From Xylanibacter ruminicola (GTDB taxonomy: Bacteria; Bacteroidota; Bacteroidia; Bacteroidales; Bacteroidaceae): DNA of 64,000 nucleotides. The stretch is from contig NZ_FRBD01000018.1 of NCBI RefSeq assembly GCF_900142525.1, positions 52,180-116,179 of the forward strand, read 5' to 3'. This document shows positions 34,200 to 44,022 of the stretch, piece after piece (positions within the stretch are counted from its first letter, which is position 1; the number at the start of each line of letters is the position of its first letter). The notes beneath the pieces were generated by a model. That model ran no database searches. It saw only the letters and a list, made by a program, of their open reading frames with translations, and had not been told where the DNA came from. The translations under genes and the position numbers were made by a program.

Positions 34200-34235
34200 A
34201 TGGCAGGAAGAAACAAATTCCTGCCATTTCTTTTT
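34200..34235 (+). terminator. Terminator of the kinase-like gene, copy of the 31268 hairpin
   Basis: ATGGCAGGAA (34200-34209) pairs with TTCCTGCCAT (34218-34227) and is followed by TTCTTTTT. It matches the hairpin at 31273-31301 apart from a 1-nt indel and two substitutions. Confidence 0.85.
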
Positions 34236-34253
34236 GGTTTTCAAAATAATTAT

Positions 34254-34261
34254 TATCTTTG
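34254..34261 (+). promoter_or_regulatory. -7 box of the GH3 gene
   Basis: TATCTTTG followed by CAACC; a TTTGG 17 nt upstream may serve as -33 box. Confidence 0.65.
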
Positions 34262-34306
34262 CAACCAGTTTTTCTAAACTTATTATCAAACTATGTATTA
34301 AAGGCA

Positions 34307-36919
34307 ATGAAGAGACTTTTAACTTTAACCATCTCAGCAATGTTAGGTACTGCTGTGTGGGCTCAAGCTAAGTATCCTTTCTTGGATACCAAGCTATCGA
34401 ACAAAGAACGTGTAGAGAATCTGCTATCTCTGCTTACTCCTGAAGAGAAGGTGGGACTGATGATGAACAAGTCGATATCAGTCGACCGTTTGGGCATCCC
34501 AAGCTACAACTGGTGGAGTGAGGCTTGTCATGGTGTGCGTCAGGGTGGATACACTGTTTATCCACAACCTATCGGAATGGCTGCTGCATTCAATGCCCAG
34601 TTGTTCTACGATGTATTCTCACAGGTATCGGATGAGGCGCGTGCCAACTGGAATCGCACGGACCACAACGATCCGAAGCTATTCAATGTACCCATGGGTG
34701 TGATTTACTATCCTGGTAATCCAGAGTTGACTTTCTGGTGTCCTAATGTCAACATCTTCCGTGATCCACGATGGGGTCGTGGTCAGGAGACCTGTGGTGA
34801 GGATCCCTATCTGAATGCTGTTCTTGGCGTTCAGACCGTTCTTGGCATGCAGGGCAACGACGACAAGTACTTCAAGACCCACGCTTGTGCCAAGCACTAT
34901 GCTGTACATAGCGGACCAGAACCACTGCGCCACTCTATGAACGTGGAGCCCACAAACCGCGACCTCTGGGAAACCTATCTGCCAGCATTCAAGGCGCTGG
35001 TAAAGAAAGGTAATGTGCGCGAGGTGATGTGTGCCTATCAGCGTTTTGAGGGTAAACCTTGTTGTACAAGCGACCGTCTGCTGATTGACATTCTGCGCAA
35101 TAAGTGGGGCTACGATGCCATCGTGCTTACTGACTGCGATGCCATCAACAACTTCTATAACAAGGGTCAGCACGAAACTCACAAAGGCCCCCTTTCTGCA
35201 TCAGTTGATGCCGTGCTGAATGGTACCGACCTTGAGTGTGGTAAGGTGTTTATAAGTCTGGTTGATGCGCTGAAGAAGGGCATTATCCAGGAGGATGTTC
35301 TCGACCAGCATCTGCGTAAGACTCTAATGGGACGTTTTGAACTTGGCATGTTCGACCCTGCTGAGATGTTGCCTTGGGCAAACCTTGGTCCTGAAGTTAT
35401 CAGCAGCGAAAAGAATGACGAGACAGCTACGCAAGCCGCTCGCGAGAGTATGGTACTACTTGAGAACAAGGGCAATGTGTTGCCTCTGTCAAAGGGAATC
35501 AAGACGCTGGCTGTGCTTGGTCCAAATGCTGACGATGTGAATATGCTGAATGGTAACTATGGTGGAACCCCAACTGAGGCCCATCAGCATTCACTGCTGT
35601 CTGGAATCAAGGCTGCAGTTCCTGATGCCAAGATAATCTACAACAAGGCTTGCGAACTGAACGACGAATACACAACCATCCACCACCTGCAGGACTTTAA
35701 CGATGGCAAGGGTGTAAAGGTTGAGTTCTATAATAACAAGGAATTAGCAGGCGAACCAGCCAAGACAGAATACTTCAACGAACTGAACTTCTCGACCTTT
35801 GGCGCTTGGGGATTTGCTCAGGGCGTTAGTCGCGATTCTCTGTCAGTTCGCGTTAGCGGAAAGTACACCTCTACCTTTACTGGCGAGATGAAGTACACCT
35901 TGACCACTGATAATGGCTACGTGCTGAAGGTGAATGGCGAGATAGTAGAAGAGGCTGAAGCAGGTATGCATCGTGGTTTTGGCTTTGGATTTGGTCGCAA
36001 GCCTGAATATAAGTCATTTCCAGTTGAGTTAGGTAAGACCTACGATGTAGTGATTGAGTACAAGCACGGAAATGGTCAGTTTGCTATGCTGCGTGGCGAC
36101 ATCTGCGAGCGTAATCTGGTAGATTTTACCAATCTGGCCAACGAGGTGAAAGATGCTGATGCTATCGTGATTATTGGTGGTATCTCAGCCCAGATGGAAG
36201 GCGAAGGTGGTGATAAGCAGGATATCGAACTGCCAAAGGTTCAGCAGATGCTGGTAAAGGCTATGCACAAGACTGGTAAGCCGGTTATCTTCGTTAACTG
36301 TTCTGGATCTGCCATCGCATTTGGTAGTGTCGAGGGTGAGTACGATGCATTGCTTCAGGCTTGGTATGCTGGTCAGGGTGGCGCCAAGGCTCTGGCTGAG
36401 GTACTGTTTGGCGATTACAATCCAAATGGAAAACTGCCTGTAACCTTCTATCGTTCAAACAGCGACCTACCCGACTTCCTCGACTACTCGATGAAGAATC
36501 GCACTTATCGTTACTTTACAGGTGTGCCTCAGTATGCATTTGGCTACGGATTGAGCTATACCACCTTCAATGTTGGCGATGCTAAGATCTCTGCCAAGCA
36601 GATGAAGAAGAAGGGCAAGGTGAAGTTAACCATTCCTGTAACAAACATTGGTGATCGCGAAGGTGCTGAAACCGTTCAGGTTTACGTTAAGGCACTGGAT
36701 GATGCTGGTGCACCTATCAAGGCACTGAAGGGATTCCAGAAGCTGAAACTAAAGGCTGGCGAGACTCAGAAGGCCACCATCACACTCGATGGTGAGGCAT
36801 TTGAGTACTACGACGAGAATATCGACGAACTGTCGACTAAGGCAGGTCGTTATCAGATACTCTATGGAACCTCATCGCTGGATAAGGATCTGAAAGCAAT
36901 TGATTTTGTAGTGAAATAG
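34307..36919 (+). CDS. GH3 beta-xylosidase/beta-glucosidase with PA14 domain
   Basis: This 870-aa secreted enzyme (signal peptide ending TAVWAQ) has the full multi-domain GH3 layout: barrel domain (about 25-370) with CHGVRQGG, DPRWGRGQETCGEDPYL, ACAKHYAVHSG and the nucleophile Asp276 in VLTDCDA; the alpha/beta sandwich (about 380-440 and 615-720) interrupted by a PA14-type domain (about 455-600); and a C-terminal fibronectin III-like domain (about 765-865). The CGEDPYL and LTDCDA motifs are typical of xylosidase/arabinosidase members, so xylan 1,4-beta-xylosidase is the best guess. Periplasmic release of sugars from xylo-oligosaccharides is inferred. Its stop lies 2 bp from the convergent nadK stop. 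Confidence 0.94.
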   Translation: MKRLLTLTISAMLGTAVWAQAKYPFLDTKLSNKERVENLLSLLTPEEKVGLMMNKSISVDRLGIPSYNWWSEACHGVRQGGYTVYPQPIGMAAAFNAQLFYDVFSQVSDEARANWNRTDHNDPKLFNVPMGVIYYPGNPELTFWCPNVNIFRDPRWGRGQETCGEDPYLNAVLGVQTVLGMQGNDDKYFKTHACAKHYAVHSGPEPLRHSMNVEPTNRDLWETYLPAFKALVKKGNVREVMCAYQRFEGKPCCTSDRLLIDILRNKWGYDAIVLTDCDAINNFYNKGQHETHKGPLSASVDAVLNGTDLECGKVFISLVDALKKGIIQEDVLDQHLRKTLMGRFELGMFDPAEMLPWANLGPEVISSEKNDETATQAARESMVLLENKGNVLPLSKGIKTLAVLGPNADDVNMLNGNYGGTPTEAHQHSLLSGIKAAVPDAKIIYNKACELNDEYTTIHHLQDFNDGKGVKVEFYNNKELAGEPAKTEYFNELNFSTFGAWGFAQGVSRDSLSVRVSGKYTSTFTGEMKYTLTTDNGYVLKVNGEIVEEAEAGMHRGFGFGFGRKPEYKSFPVELGKTYDVVIEYKHGNGQFAMLRGDICERNLVDFTNLANEVKDADAIVIIGGISAQMEGEGGDKQDIELPKVQQMLVKAMHKTGKPVIFVNCSGSAIAFGSVEGEYDALLQAWYAGQGGAKALAEVLFGDYNPNGKLPVTFYRSNSDLPDFLDYSMKNRTYRYFTGVPQYAFGYGLSYTTFNVGDAKISAKQMKKKGKVKLTIPVTNIGDREGAETVQVYVKALDDAGAPIKALKGFQKLKLKAGETQKATITLDGEAFEYYDENIDELSTKAGRYQILYGTSSLDKDLKAIDFVVK

Positions 36920-36921
36920 AA

Positions 36922-37806
36922 TTATCTTACATCTATCCCCCACATCATTTTCTCGCGGAGGGTATTGAAGTAGCGATGATCTGATCGCTTAACAACCTTG
37001 ATATCATAGGGGGCACGACGGAGCGTAATCCGAGTGCCCTCTTTGCATTTCTCAGAGCGACCATCGATAGCCACCAGGAAGTTATGCGAGCGACTCTCTA
37101 CATCGAGTTCGATAACTGACGAATCGGCCAGCACTATGGGGCGCATATTTAGTGAATGAGGCGCAACAGCCGTCATTGAGAACACCTTGGTTCCAGGCAC
37201 AATGATTGGTCCGCCATTAGAAAGACTATAAGCAGTAGAACCAGTAGGTGTCGACACTACAAGTCCATCAGCCTGATAGGTATTCAGATACTGCCCATTA
37301 ACATTGGCACGTATTGAAATCATCGAAGCAGTGTCGCGCTTTAGAATAGCTACATCGTTCAGGGCAAAACTGAAATCGCCAAGTGGTTTGCCATCAGCTT
37401 CAATCTGAATCAGCGCACGCGATTCTACAGCAAAATCGTCGTTATGCAGCGCCTTTAGGCAATGTTCAATGTCGTCAGGACTGATATCTGCAAGGAAACC
37501 CAGTCGGCCCATGTTTACACCAAGAATGGGGATATTCTTCTTACCCACACGACTGGCTGCCTTCAAGAATGTACCATCGCCACCCATCGAGATTACAAAA
37601 TCAGCATCGAAATCATCATCCGAGAACACCTTGGTAGCCTTTACATCCAGGCGTTGGTTATCCTTCAGGAAGTAATAATACTCCATGTCGACATAAAGCT
37701 CAGCGCCGAAGTTGGCCAGACACGAAAGTACCTTCTGAATGCTAGCCGATTTTCGTGCCTGATAAATATTGCCCAACAAGGCAAATCTTAGTTTACGATG
37801 TTCCAT
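36922..37806 (-). CDS. nadK: NAD kinase
   Basis: This 294-aa enzyme phosphorylates NAD to NADP. The signature motifs are GGDGTFLKAA (about 72-81) with LGVNMGRLGFL close behind, NDVAIL, and DGLVVSTPTGSTAYSLSNGGPI. Length is normal. The frame continues upstream to 37836, but that portion spells the promoter (YLCT from TATCTTTGCAC) and is excluded; the chosen ATG is at 37806. Confidence 0.96.
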   Translation of the reverse strand: MEHRKLRFALLGNIYQARKSASIQKVLSCLANFGAELYVDMEYYYFLKDNQRLDVKATKVFSDDDFDADFVISMGGDGTFLKAASRVGKKNIPILGVNMGRLGFLADISPDDIEHCLKALHNDDFAVESRALIQIEADGKPLGDFSFALNDVAILKRDTASMISIRANVNGQYLNTYQADGLVVSTPTGSTAYSLSNGGPIIVPGTKVFSMTAVAPHSLNMRPIVLADSSVIELDVESRSHNFLVAIDGRSEKCKEGTRITLRRAPYDIKVVKRSDHRYFNTLREKMMWGIDVR

Positions 37807-37825
37807 TCTAAATACCTTTTGGGTG

Positions 37826-37833
37826 CAAAGATA
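37826..37833 (-). promoter_or_regulatory. -7 box of nadK
   Basis: TATCTTTG followed by CACCC on the minus strand, 19 nt before the ATG. It is divergent from the DJ-1 promoter. Confidence 0.65.
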
Positions 37834-37875
37834 CAAAAAAGCCTACGGATTATACGCCTTTTGCAGATTTTTTAT

Positions 37876-37883
37876 TAATTTTG
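37876..37883 (+). promoter_or_regulatory. -7 box of the DJ-1/ispD/recG genes
   Basis: TAATTTTG followed by CAGC, 30 nt before the ATG at 37914. No other promoter is evident before recG, so the three genes are probably one unit. Confidence 0.6.
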
Positions 37884-37913
37884 CAGCACAAATACCAATT
37901 AAATAAGAAGATT

Positions 37914-38483
37914 ATGGCAAAAGTTTATGTTTTTCTGGCAGATGGCTTCGAGGATGTTGAGGCTCTGATTCCCATCGACGTATTGCGTCGTGGAGGTGTT
38001 GATGTGGTAACAGTTAGCATTATGGATTTCCCATTGGTAGCCTCTGCTCACGGAGTAAACATTGAGGCTGACATCATGTTCGAGCAGGGCGACTATGACG
38101 ATGCTGACCTGCTGATGCTTCCTGGAGGTATGCCAGGAGCCAGCAATTTGTTCAAGCACACAGGTGTTTGTAAGGCTGTGATGAACCAGTTTGCTGCTGG
38201 CAAGAAGGTAGCTGCCATCTGTGCAGCACCAGCAGTAGTACTTGCAGCTATTGGTGTGCTTAACGGAAAGAAGGCTACATGCTATCCTGGATTCGAGAAA
38301 GCCTTGGCTGAGGCTGGCGCAACATATACAGGCGACTTGGTAACTGTTGATGGCAACGTGACCACAGCCGAGGGTCCTGCTGCAGCATTCCCATACGCCT
38401 ACGAACTGCTGACACAGCTTGTAGACAAGCAGACCTCAGACCAGATTGCTGAGGGTATGCGATTCAAACACTTGATGGCCTAA
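37914..38483 (+). CDS. DJ-1/PfpI-family protein
   Basis: This 189-aa protein has the DJ-1 (ThiJ/YajL) fold: [15 protein letters not shown] with the conserved Glu13, [14 protein letters not shown], and the nucleophilic-elbow Cys103 in [12 protein letters not shown]. Family members act as deglycases, glyoxalases or redox-stress chaperones; the exact activity is unknown. It starts 4 bp before ispD and shares the promoter at 37876. Confidence 0.93.
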   Translation: MAKVYVFLADGFEDVEALIPIDVLRRGGVDVVTVSIMDFPLVASAHGVNIEADIMFEQGDYDDADLLMLPGGMPGASNLFKHTGVCKAVMNQFAAGKKVAAICAAPAVVLAAIGVLNGKKATCYPGFEKALAEAGATYTGDLVTVDGNVTTAEGPAAAFPYAYELLTQLVDKQTSDQIAEGMRFKHLMA

Positions 38484-38487
38484 GCGG

Positions 38488-39150
38488 ATGGATTATATCA
38501 TCATAGTTGCAGGTGGTAAGGGCTTGCGCATGGGTACGGATATCCCCAAGCAGTTTCTGCCCATTGGCGGAAAGCCAGTGCTGATGCGAACACTCGAGAG
38601 ATTTCGCGAATACTCTGCTGATCTTCAGATAATCCTTGTATTACCTGAGGCTCAGCAAGCCTATTGGCATCAACTCTGCGAAGAGTACCACTTCGATGTG
38701 GAATACACCCTTGCCAATGGCGGACAGACACGATTCCACTCTGTGCAGAACGGACTGGCTAAGGTTCCTGACGATGCCATAGGCGTGGTAGGTGTGCACG
38801 ATGGTGTGCGCCCATTCCCCAGCATCGAGGTTATCAGGAATTGCTACGAGACAGCTCGAGAGAAGAAGGCTGTGATACCAGTGATTCCTGTAGTGGAGAC
38901 GGTACGCCATCTGGAAGGCGAGAAATCGAAGACGGTTCCTCGTAACGACTATCGCTTGGTACAGACGCCACAGACCTTCGACATCCAACTGCTGAAGGCA
39001 GCCAATCGCCAACCCTACAACGATGGATTTACTGACGATGCCTCAGTAGTAGAATCGTTTGGCTATGAGATAACCCTAGTAGAAGGCAATCGCGAGAACA
39101 TCAAGATAACCACGCCTTACGATATGATAATAGCGGAGGTGCTGATATAA
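38488..39150 (+). CDS. ispD: 2-C-methyl-D-erythritol 4-phosphate cytidylyltransferase
   Basis: This 220-aa enzyme couples CTP to MEP in the third step of the non-mevalonate isoprenoid pathway. The nucleotide-binding start [19 protein letters not shown] (Gly-rich loop with Arg/Lys) and GVHDGVRPF (Asp for metal) are present, as are [12 protein letters not shown] and DDASVVE near the C-terminus. Length is normal. It lies 4 bp after the DJ-1 gene and 4 bp before recG. Confidence 0.95.
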   Translation: MDYIIIVAGGKGLRMGTDIPKQFLPIGGKPVLMRTLERFREYSADLQIILVLPEAQQAYWHQLCEEYHFDVEYTLANGGQTRFHSVQNGLAKVPDDAIGVVGVHDGVRPFPSIEVIRNCYETAREKKAVIPVIPVVETVRHLEGEKSKTVPRNDYRLVQTPQTFDIQLLKAANRQPYNDGFTDDASVVESFGYEITLVEGNRENIKITTPYDMIIAEVLI

Positions 39151-39154
39151 AAGA

Positions 39155-41248
39155 ATGGATATACTAGACCAGGACATTAAATACCTACCTGGGGTAGGCC
39201 CCAATCGCAAAAAGATGCTGAGCAATGAGCTTGGCATCGAAAGCTATGGCGACCTACTGGAGTACTATCCATACAAATATGTAGACCGTTCGAAAGTCTA
39301 CACCATCCATGAACTTACTGGCGACATGCCTTTTGTGCAGGTGGTGGGACACATATTGAGTTTCGAGACCTTCGCCATGGGGCCTCGAAAAGAACGCGTA
39401 GTTGCCCACTTTACTGATGGCACAGGTATCTGCGACCTGACCTGGTTTAATGGTGGCAAGTACGCTAAGCAGAATTATAAGATAGGAGCAAAATACCTGG
39501 TATTTGGAAAGCCTACGGTATTCAACAATCGCATCAACTTTACCCATCCCGACCTTGATGACGCCTCGAAGGTAGACCTGTCTACGATGGGACTACAGCC
39601 CTACTACAACACCACAGAAAAGATGAAGAAGAGTGGGTTGAACTCAAGAGCTATCGAGCGACTCACCAAAACGCTCATCGAAAAACTTCCACCCCAACCA
39701 GAAACCATCCCAGACTTCATCTACCAACCTTTGCATCTTGTAGGAAGAGATGAGGCACTTCGAACTGTTCACTATCCACAGAACGCCAAAGACCTGGAAA
39801 GAGCCAGACTCAGACTCAAGTTTGAAGAGCTGTTCTTTATCCAACTTAATATATTAAGGTATGCGAGCGACCAAAGACGCAAGTTCAGAGGTTATGTATT
39901 CTCGCAAGTGGGCGAGGTTTTTAATACGTTCTATAGCAAATATCTCCCATTCCCACTTACAGGAGCTCAGAAACGCGTCATAAAGGAGATTCGCAAGGAT
40001 ATGGGATCTGGGCGACAAATGAACCGTTTGCTGCAAGGCGATGTAGGTAGCGGAAAAACTCTCGTAGCCCTCATGTCGATGCTCATCGCCATCGATAATG
40101 GCTATCAGGCCTGCATCATGGCGCCTACAGAAATACTTGCAGAACAACACCTGCAGACCATCATGGGATTTCTGAAGGATATGAACCTGAGGGTTGCCTT
40201 ATTAACAGGTATGGTAAAAGGCAAACGTCGCGAAGAGGTGCTGGAGGGACTGATGGATGGCACCATCAACATTCTGGTGGGCACCCATGCTGTGATTGAG
40301 GATACCGTTCAGTTTGCACGTCTGGGCTTTGTAGTTGTAGATGAGCAGCATCGATTTGGTGTAGCCCAACGCGCCAAGCTATGGAGCAAGAGTGCTAACC
40401 CACCCCACGTTCTGGTGATGACAGCCACCCCCATTCCACGCACACTAGCCATGACACTTTATGGCGATCTGGACGTGAGTGTGATTGATGAATTGCCCCC
40501 AGGGCGCAAACCCGTGAGAACCACTCACGTGTTCGATTCGCGCATGACATCGCTCTACGACGGCATACGCAATCAGATACGCGAAGGACGACAAGTATAC
40601 ATCGTTTTCCCACTTATCGAAGAGAGTGCCAAGAGCGACCTTAAGAACCTGGAGGATGGTTTCGAAGTACTGAAAGAGGCCTTCCCAGAATTCAGGCTCA
40701 GCAAGGTTCATGGACGCATGAAACCTAAGGACAAAGAAGAGGAGATGCAGCGCTTTGTAAGTGGTGATACTCAGATACTTGTAGCAACTACGGTGATAGA
40801 AGTAGGTGTAAATGTACCTAACGCATCGGTCATGGTAATTCTTGAGGCACAACGCTTTGGACTAGCCCAGTTGCATCAGCTTCGCGGACGTGTGGGCCGT
40901 GGTGCCGATCAGTCATTCTGCGTCCTGGTAACCCCATTTAAATTAAGCGAAGATACACGCAAGCGAATCGACATCATGTGCGATACCAACGATGGTTTCC
41001 GTATAGCCGAGGCCGACCTGAAACTTCGTGGTCCTGGCGACCTGGAAGGCACCCAACAGAGTGGCATGGCATTCGACTTGAAAATAGCAGATATTGCTCG
41101 CGACGGACAGATAGTTCAGATGGCCAGAGATGAGGCTCAGAAGATTATCGACGAAGATCCGGAATGCAAGTCGGAGAAGTTTGCCATGCTATGGAATCGC
41201 CTTCGCCAACTGCGAAAAACCAACATCAATTGGGCCGCCATTTCTTGA
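39155..41248 (+). CDS. recG: ATP-dependent DNA helicase RecG
   Basis: This 697-aa helicase remodels stalled forks and Holliday junctions. The N-terminal wedge domain with an OB fold (about 1-200; LPGVGPNRKKML, FVQVVGHIL) is followed by the helicase core: Walker A GDVGSGKT (about 292-299), motif II DEQHRFG, motif III VMTATPIPRT, and motif VI QLRGRVGRG. The C-terminal recG signature is present. Length is normal. It is third in the DJ-1, ispD, recG unit. Confidence 0.97.
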   Translation: MDILDQDIKYLPGVGPNRKKMLSNELGIESYGDLLEYYPYKYVDRSKVYTIHELTGDMPFVQVVGHILSFETFAMGPRKERVVAHFTDGTGICDLTWFNGGKYAKQNYKIGAKYLVFGKPTVFNNRINFTHPDLDDASKVDLSTMGLQPYYNTTEKMKKSGLNSRAIERLTKTLIEKLPPQPETIPDFIYQPLHLVGRDEALRTVHYPQNAKDLERARLRLKFEELFFIQLNILRYASDQRRKFRGYVFSQVGEVFNTFYSKYLPFPLTGAQKRVIKEIRKDMGSGRQMNRLLQGDVGSGKTLVALMSMLIAIDNGYQACIMAPTEILAEQHLQTIMGFLKDMNLRVALLTGMVKGKRREEVLEGLMDGTINILVGTHAVIEDTVQFARLGFVVVDEQHRFGVAQRAKLWSKSANPPHVLVMTATPIPRTLAMTLYGDLDVSVIDELPPGRKPVRTTHVFDSRMTSLYDGIRNQIREGRQVYIVFPLIEESAKSDLKNLEDGFEVLKEAFPEFRLSKVHGRMKPKDKEEEMQRFVSGDTQILVATTVIEVGVNVPNASVMVILEAQRFGLAQLHQLRGRVGRGADQSFCVLVTPFKLSEDTRKRIDIMCDTNDGFRIAEADLKLRGPGDLEGTQQSGMAFDLKIADIARDGQIVQMARDEAQKIIDEDPECKSEKFAMLWNRLRQLRKTNINWAAIS

Positions 41249-41334
41249 TGTTAACGCAAACATCTGTTATTCAAAAGAACTCTAAACTATGTTAACATGC
41301 TCTGTTATCGTGCACGTTTTTTAAATAAATATAC

Positions 41335-41342
41335 TATCTTTG
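41335..41342 (+). promoter_or_regulatory. -7 box of the NlpC/P60-CapA operon
   Basis: TATCTTTG followed by CAATC, 34 nt before the ATG. Confidence 0.6.
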
Positions 41343-41376
41343 CAATCGAAATCTTTTTTCTAACGTAACAATCGAA

Positions 41377-41931
41377 ATGAAGAAGTTGTTTATTTTTGCC
41401 CTGATGATGATGCTTTCTGTGAGCGATATAGCTCTTGGAAAGATAAATCCTGACCAGGATCCTGATGAGGAAGAGGCAGAAATTGGCAACTTCGATTTCA
41501 TTTATGGTCCACAAGACAATCTGAACGAGGAGTTTGAAAGAACTGAGATGCTGATGAGTGAGGCTTTCTCACATCTTGGCACACGCTATCGTTCAGGAGC
41601 CAAAGGTCCTAGCGCTTTCGATTGTTCAGGTTTCACAAGCTACGTATACAAACAGATGACAGATGTATTCATCGGAGCCTCATCAAAAGACCAGTATGCA
41701 CGCAATATCCCCATTACTCGCGACGAGTTAAAGTGTGGTGACCTTGTATTCTTTACAAGTCCACGCTCAGGTCGCAATGTTGGTCATGTAGGCATCGTGG
41801 TCGATGTAGACCCCGTAACGCAGAACTTCACATTTATCCACGCTAGTACTAATAGTGGTGTAAAGATCAGCAACTCTACAGACTCAGGCTATGCAAAGCG
41901 TTATGTAGGTGCTAGAAGAATACAACTGTAA
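41377..41931 (+). CDS. NlpC/P60 cell-wall peptidase
   Basis: This 184-aa secreted protein (signal peptide about 1-21) has an acidic N-terminal linker and a C40 peptidase domain (about 55-184). Catalytic residues are Cys83 in FDCSGFTSYV, His137 in VGHVGIV and His155 in FIHAS. Such enzymes cut peptide cross-bridges or stems in peptidoglycan. It lies 5 bp before the CapA-like gene, so the two probably act together at the envelope. Confidence 0.94.
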   Translation: MKKLFIFALMMMLSVSDIALGKINPDQDPDEEEAEIGNFDFIYGPQDNLNEEFERTEMLMSEAFSHLGTRYRSGAKGPSAFDCSGFTSYVYKQMTDVFIGASSKDQYARNIPITRDELKCGDLVFFTSPRSGRNVGHVGIVVDVDPVTQNFTFIHASTNSGVKISNSTDSGYAKRYVGARRIQL

Positions 41932-41936
41932 ACCAT

Positions 41937-42962
41937 ATGATAAAGAAACTTATTTTGCTTACATTCATGGCATGCTCTATGGCAGGTCATGCTCAGCAAC
42001 TTACCATCGCGATGACTGGCGATGTGATGATGGGTACTACCTTCCCCAGCATCATGCTTCCACCCAACGATGGTCGCTATCTGTTTAAGGACACAAAGAA
42101 AATTCTCTCTGGAGCCGACTTGGCAGTAGGCAACCTTGAAGGTACTATCTGCGATGGTGGCGAAAGCACCAAGGGTGACGGCCCTAACTCCTACGCCTTC
42201 CGCACACCAACCAGCTATGGTCATCTGCTAAAGGAAGCAGGATATGACTTTATGAGCATGGCCAACAATCATGCACACGATTTTGGTACAGAGGGAATAG
42301 AGTCGACTGAAAGCGTTCTGAATGCCCTAGGTATTCGCTATGCTGGACTGGAAGGGCGCACAGAGAGTACCATCATAGAACGTAAAGGATTGAAGATCGG
42401 CTTATGCGCCTTTGGACACAATAGCTATACCCTCAAGCATACAGACTTGAATACCGTGGAACGTATTGTGGATGATTTAGTCAATAAGTGCGACATTGTG
42501 ATTGTATCATTCCATGGAGGTGCTGAGGGCCGCACCAAATGTCATCTGCCTTACGGGCAAGAGACATTCCTAGAAGAGAATCGTGGTTCACTCCGTCAGT
42601 TAGCCCATTTCTGTGTTGATCATGGAGCAGACGTGGTTTATGGACATGGGCCACATGTGGTTCGAGGTATCGAGGTGTATAAAGGGCGTTTCATAGCTTA
42701 CAGTTTAGGAAATTTCTGTACGCCATATAATGTCAGTCTTACTGGCATATCTGGCCATGCTCCCATCGTGGAGATAAACATTGACAAAGATGGTTCTTTT
42801 ATTAAAGGGCGAATTCATTCATTCTCTCAAACCAAGGGCATCGGACCCCGTACAGACAAGTATAAGAAAGCAGCAAGACAGATAAGACGCCTCAGCAAAG
42901 CGGATCTTCCTCATAGTCAGGCAAAAATAGATTATAATGGCAATATAGAACTCAAAAAATAA
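41937..42962 (+). CDS. CapA-family (PgsA-like) metallophosphatase
   Basis: This 341-aa protein has a signal peptide ending GHAQ and the CapA fold: MTGDVMMG at the start, GADLAVGNLEGTICD, MANNHAHDFG with the metal-binding Asn-His, and VSFHGGAEGR, YGHGPHVVRG. In other bacteria this family takes part in poly-gamma-glutamate capsule export, but lone copies without capB/C occur widely and their role is unknown. It may be translationally coupled to the NlpC/P60 gene 5 bp upstream. Confidence 0.9.
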   Translation: MIKKLILLTFMACSMAGHAQQLTIAMTGDVMMGTTFPSIMLPPNDGRYLFKDTKKILSGADLAVGNLEGTICDGGESTKGDGPNSYAFRTPTSYGHLLKEAGYDFMSMANNHAHDFGTEGIESTESVLNALGIRYAGLEGRTESTIIERKGLKIGLCAFGHNSYTLKHTDLNTVERIVDDLVNKCDIVIVSFHGGAEGRTKCHLPYGQETFLEENRGSLRQLAHFCVDHGADVVYGHGPHVVRGIEVYKGRFIAYSLGNFCTPYNVSLTGISGHAPIVEINIDKDGSFIKGRIHSFSQTKGIGPRTDKYKKAARQIRRLSKADLPHSQAKIDYNGNIELKK

Positions 42963-43033
42963 AAAATATGGGGCAAAAGTGTTAAAAGTGAACAAAAAAC
43001 ACCAATATTTTTCGGATTTTAATTCATAATTCG

Positions 43034-43041
43034 TAACTTTG
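43034..43041 (+). promoter_or_regulatory. -7 box of the M23-LysM gene
   Basis: TAACTTTG followed by CACC, 34 nt before the ATG at 43076. Confidence 0.6.
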
Positions 43042-43075
43042 CACCGATTTTTTGATATTAACTCAACTAAGGAAT

Positions 43076-44011
43076 ATGATTATTACCAATATAAAGAAAT
43101 TAGCCGTCATGGCATTTGCAGCTTTTGTAGCGGTTCCTGCATCCGCTCAAGATCTGTTGGCCAAACAGGCACCAGTAGATCGCAAAATGAAGGCGGTCGA
43201 CTCTATGGTTCTGAAGAGAATCATCGAGCAGGAAGAGAAATACAATCCATCAGCCGACCTTTACGAAGATTGGAACAACGTATATGCACATCGTGAAACC
43301 GCACTCCCCGATTCATTCCGCATCGACCTGAGAGGTTTCCACATGCCAACAGATAGTCGTGTTATCACATCTAACTTCGGATCTCGTTGGGGACGCCAGC
43401 ATAAAGGTCTTGACATCAAAGTATACATTGGTGATACCATCCGTGCTGCATTCAGCGGTAAGATCCGTATCGTGAAATATGAGCCAAAGGGTTATGGTAA
43501 GTATGTAGTTATCCGCCACCACAATGGTTTGGAGACTATCTATGGTCACATGTCAAAGCACCTGGTTGTTGAGAATCAGGAGGTTAAGGCAGGTGAGCCT
43601 ATCGGACTTGGTGGTAACACAGGTCGTAGCACAGGTTCTCACCTCCACTTCGAGACGCGTCTCTGTGGTGTAGCCCTGAACCCAGCATTGATGTTCGACT
43701 TCCGCAATCAGGATGTTGTAGGTGATTTCTACACCTTCAGACGTAGCAAGTACGCTGCAGAGTCAGCTCAGGCTACTCGTCTGCGTGGTGTAGGTGGTGT
43801 AACTGTTGGTGATAGCGACCAAGATGATGAGTTGGCAATTGCTCAACCTGCGCGTGTAACATCTAATGTACACTTCCACAAGGTTAAGAAGGGTGACACC
43901 CTGCAGGCCATCGCTCGTAAGCATCACACCACAGTCGATAAGCTTTGCAAACTGAATCACATTGGTAAGAGCATACGCTTGAAACCTGGACAAATTTTGA
44001 AATACAACTAA
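43076..44011 (+). CDS. M23 metallopeptidase with C-terminal LysM
   Basis: This 311-aa secreted protein (signal peptide ending PASAQ) has a Bacteroidota-type N-terminal segment, an M23/LytM domain (about 95-210) with zinc ligands His109, Asp113 (HKGLDIKV) and His191 (SHLHFE) and catalytic His158 in YGHMS, and a LysM (about 268-311, FHKVKKGDTLQAIARKH). All catalytic residues are present. It probably cuts or remodels peptidoglycan cross-links. The chosen start ATG43076 lies after the promoter; 43052 is a TTG inside the leader. Confidence 0.94.
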   Translation: MIITNIKKLAVMAFAAFVAVPASAQDLLAKQAPVDRKMKAVDSMVLKRIIEQEEKYNPSADLYEDWNNVYAHRETALPDSFRIDLRGFHMPTDSRVITSNFGSRWGRQHKGLDIKVYIGDTIRAAFSGKIRIVKYEPKGYGKYVVIRHHNGLETIYGHMSKHLVVENQEVKAGEPIGLGGNTGRSTGSHLHFETRLCGVALNPALMFDFRNQDVVGDFYTFRRSKYAAESAQATRLRGVGGVTVGDSDQDDELAIAQPARVTSNVHFHKVKKGDTLQAIARKHHTTVDKLCKLNHIGKSIRLKPGQILKYN

Positions 44012-44022
44012 AAAAAATACAG

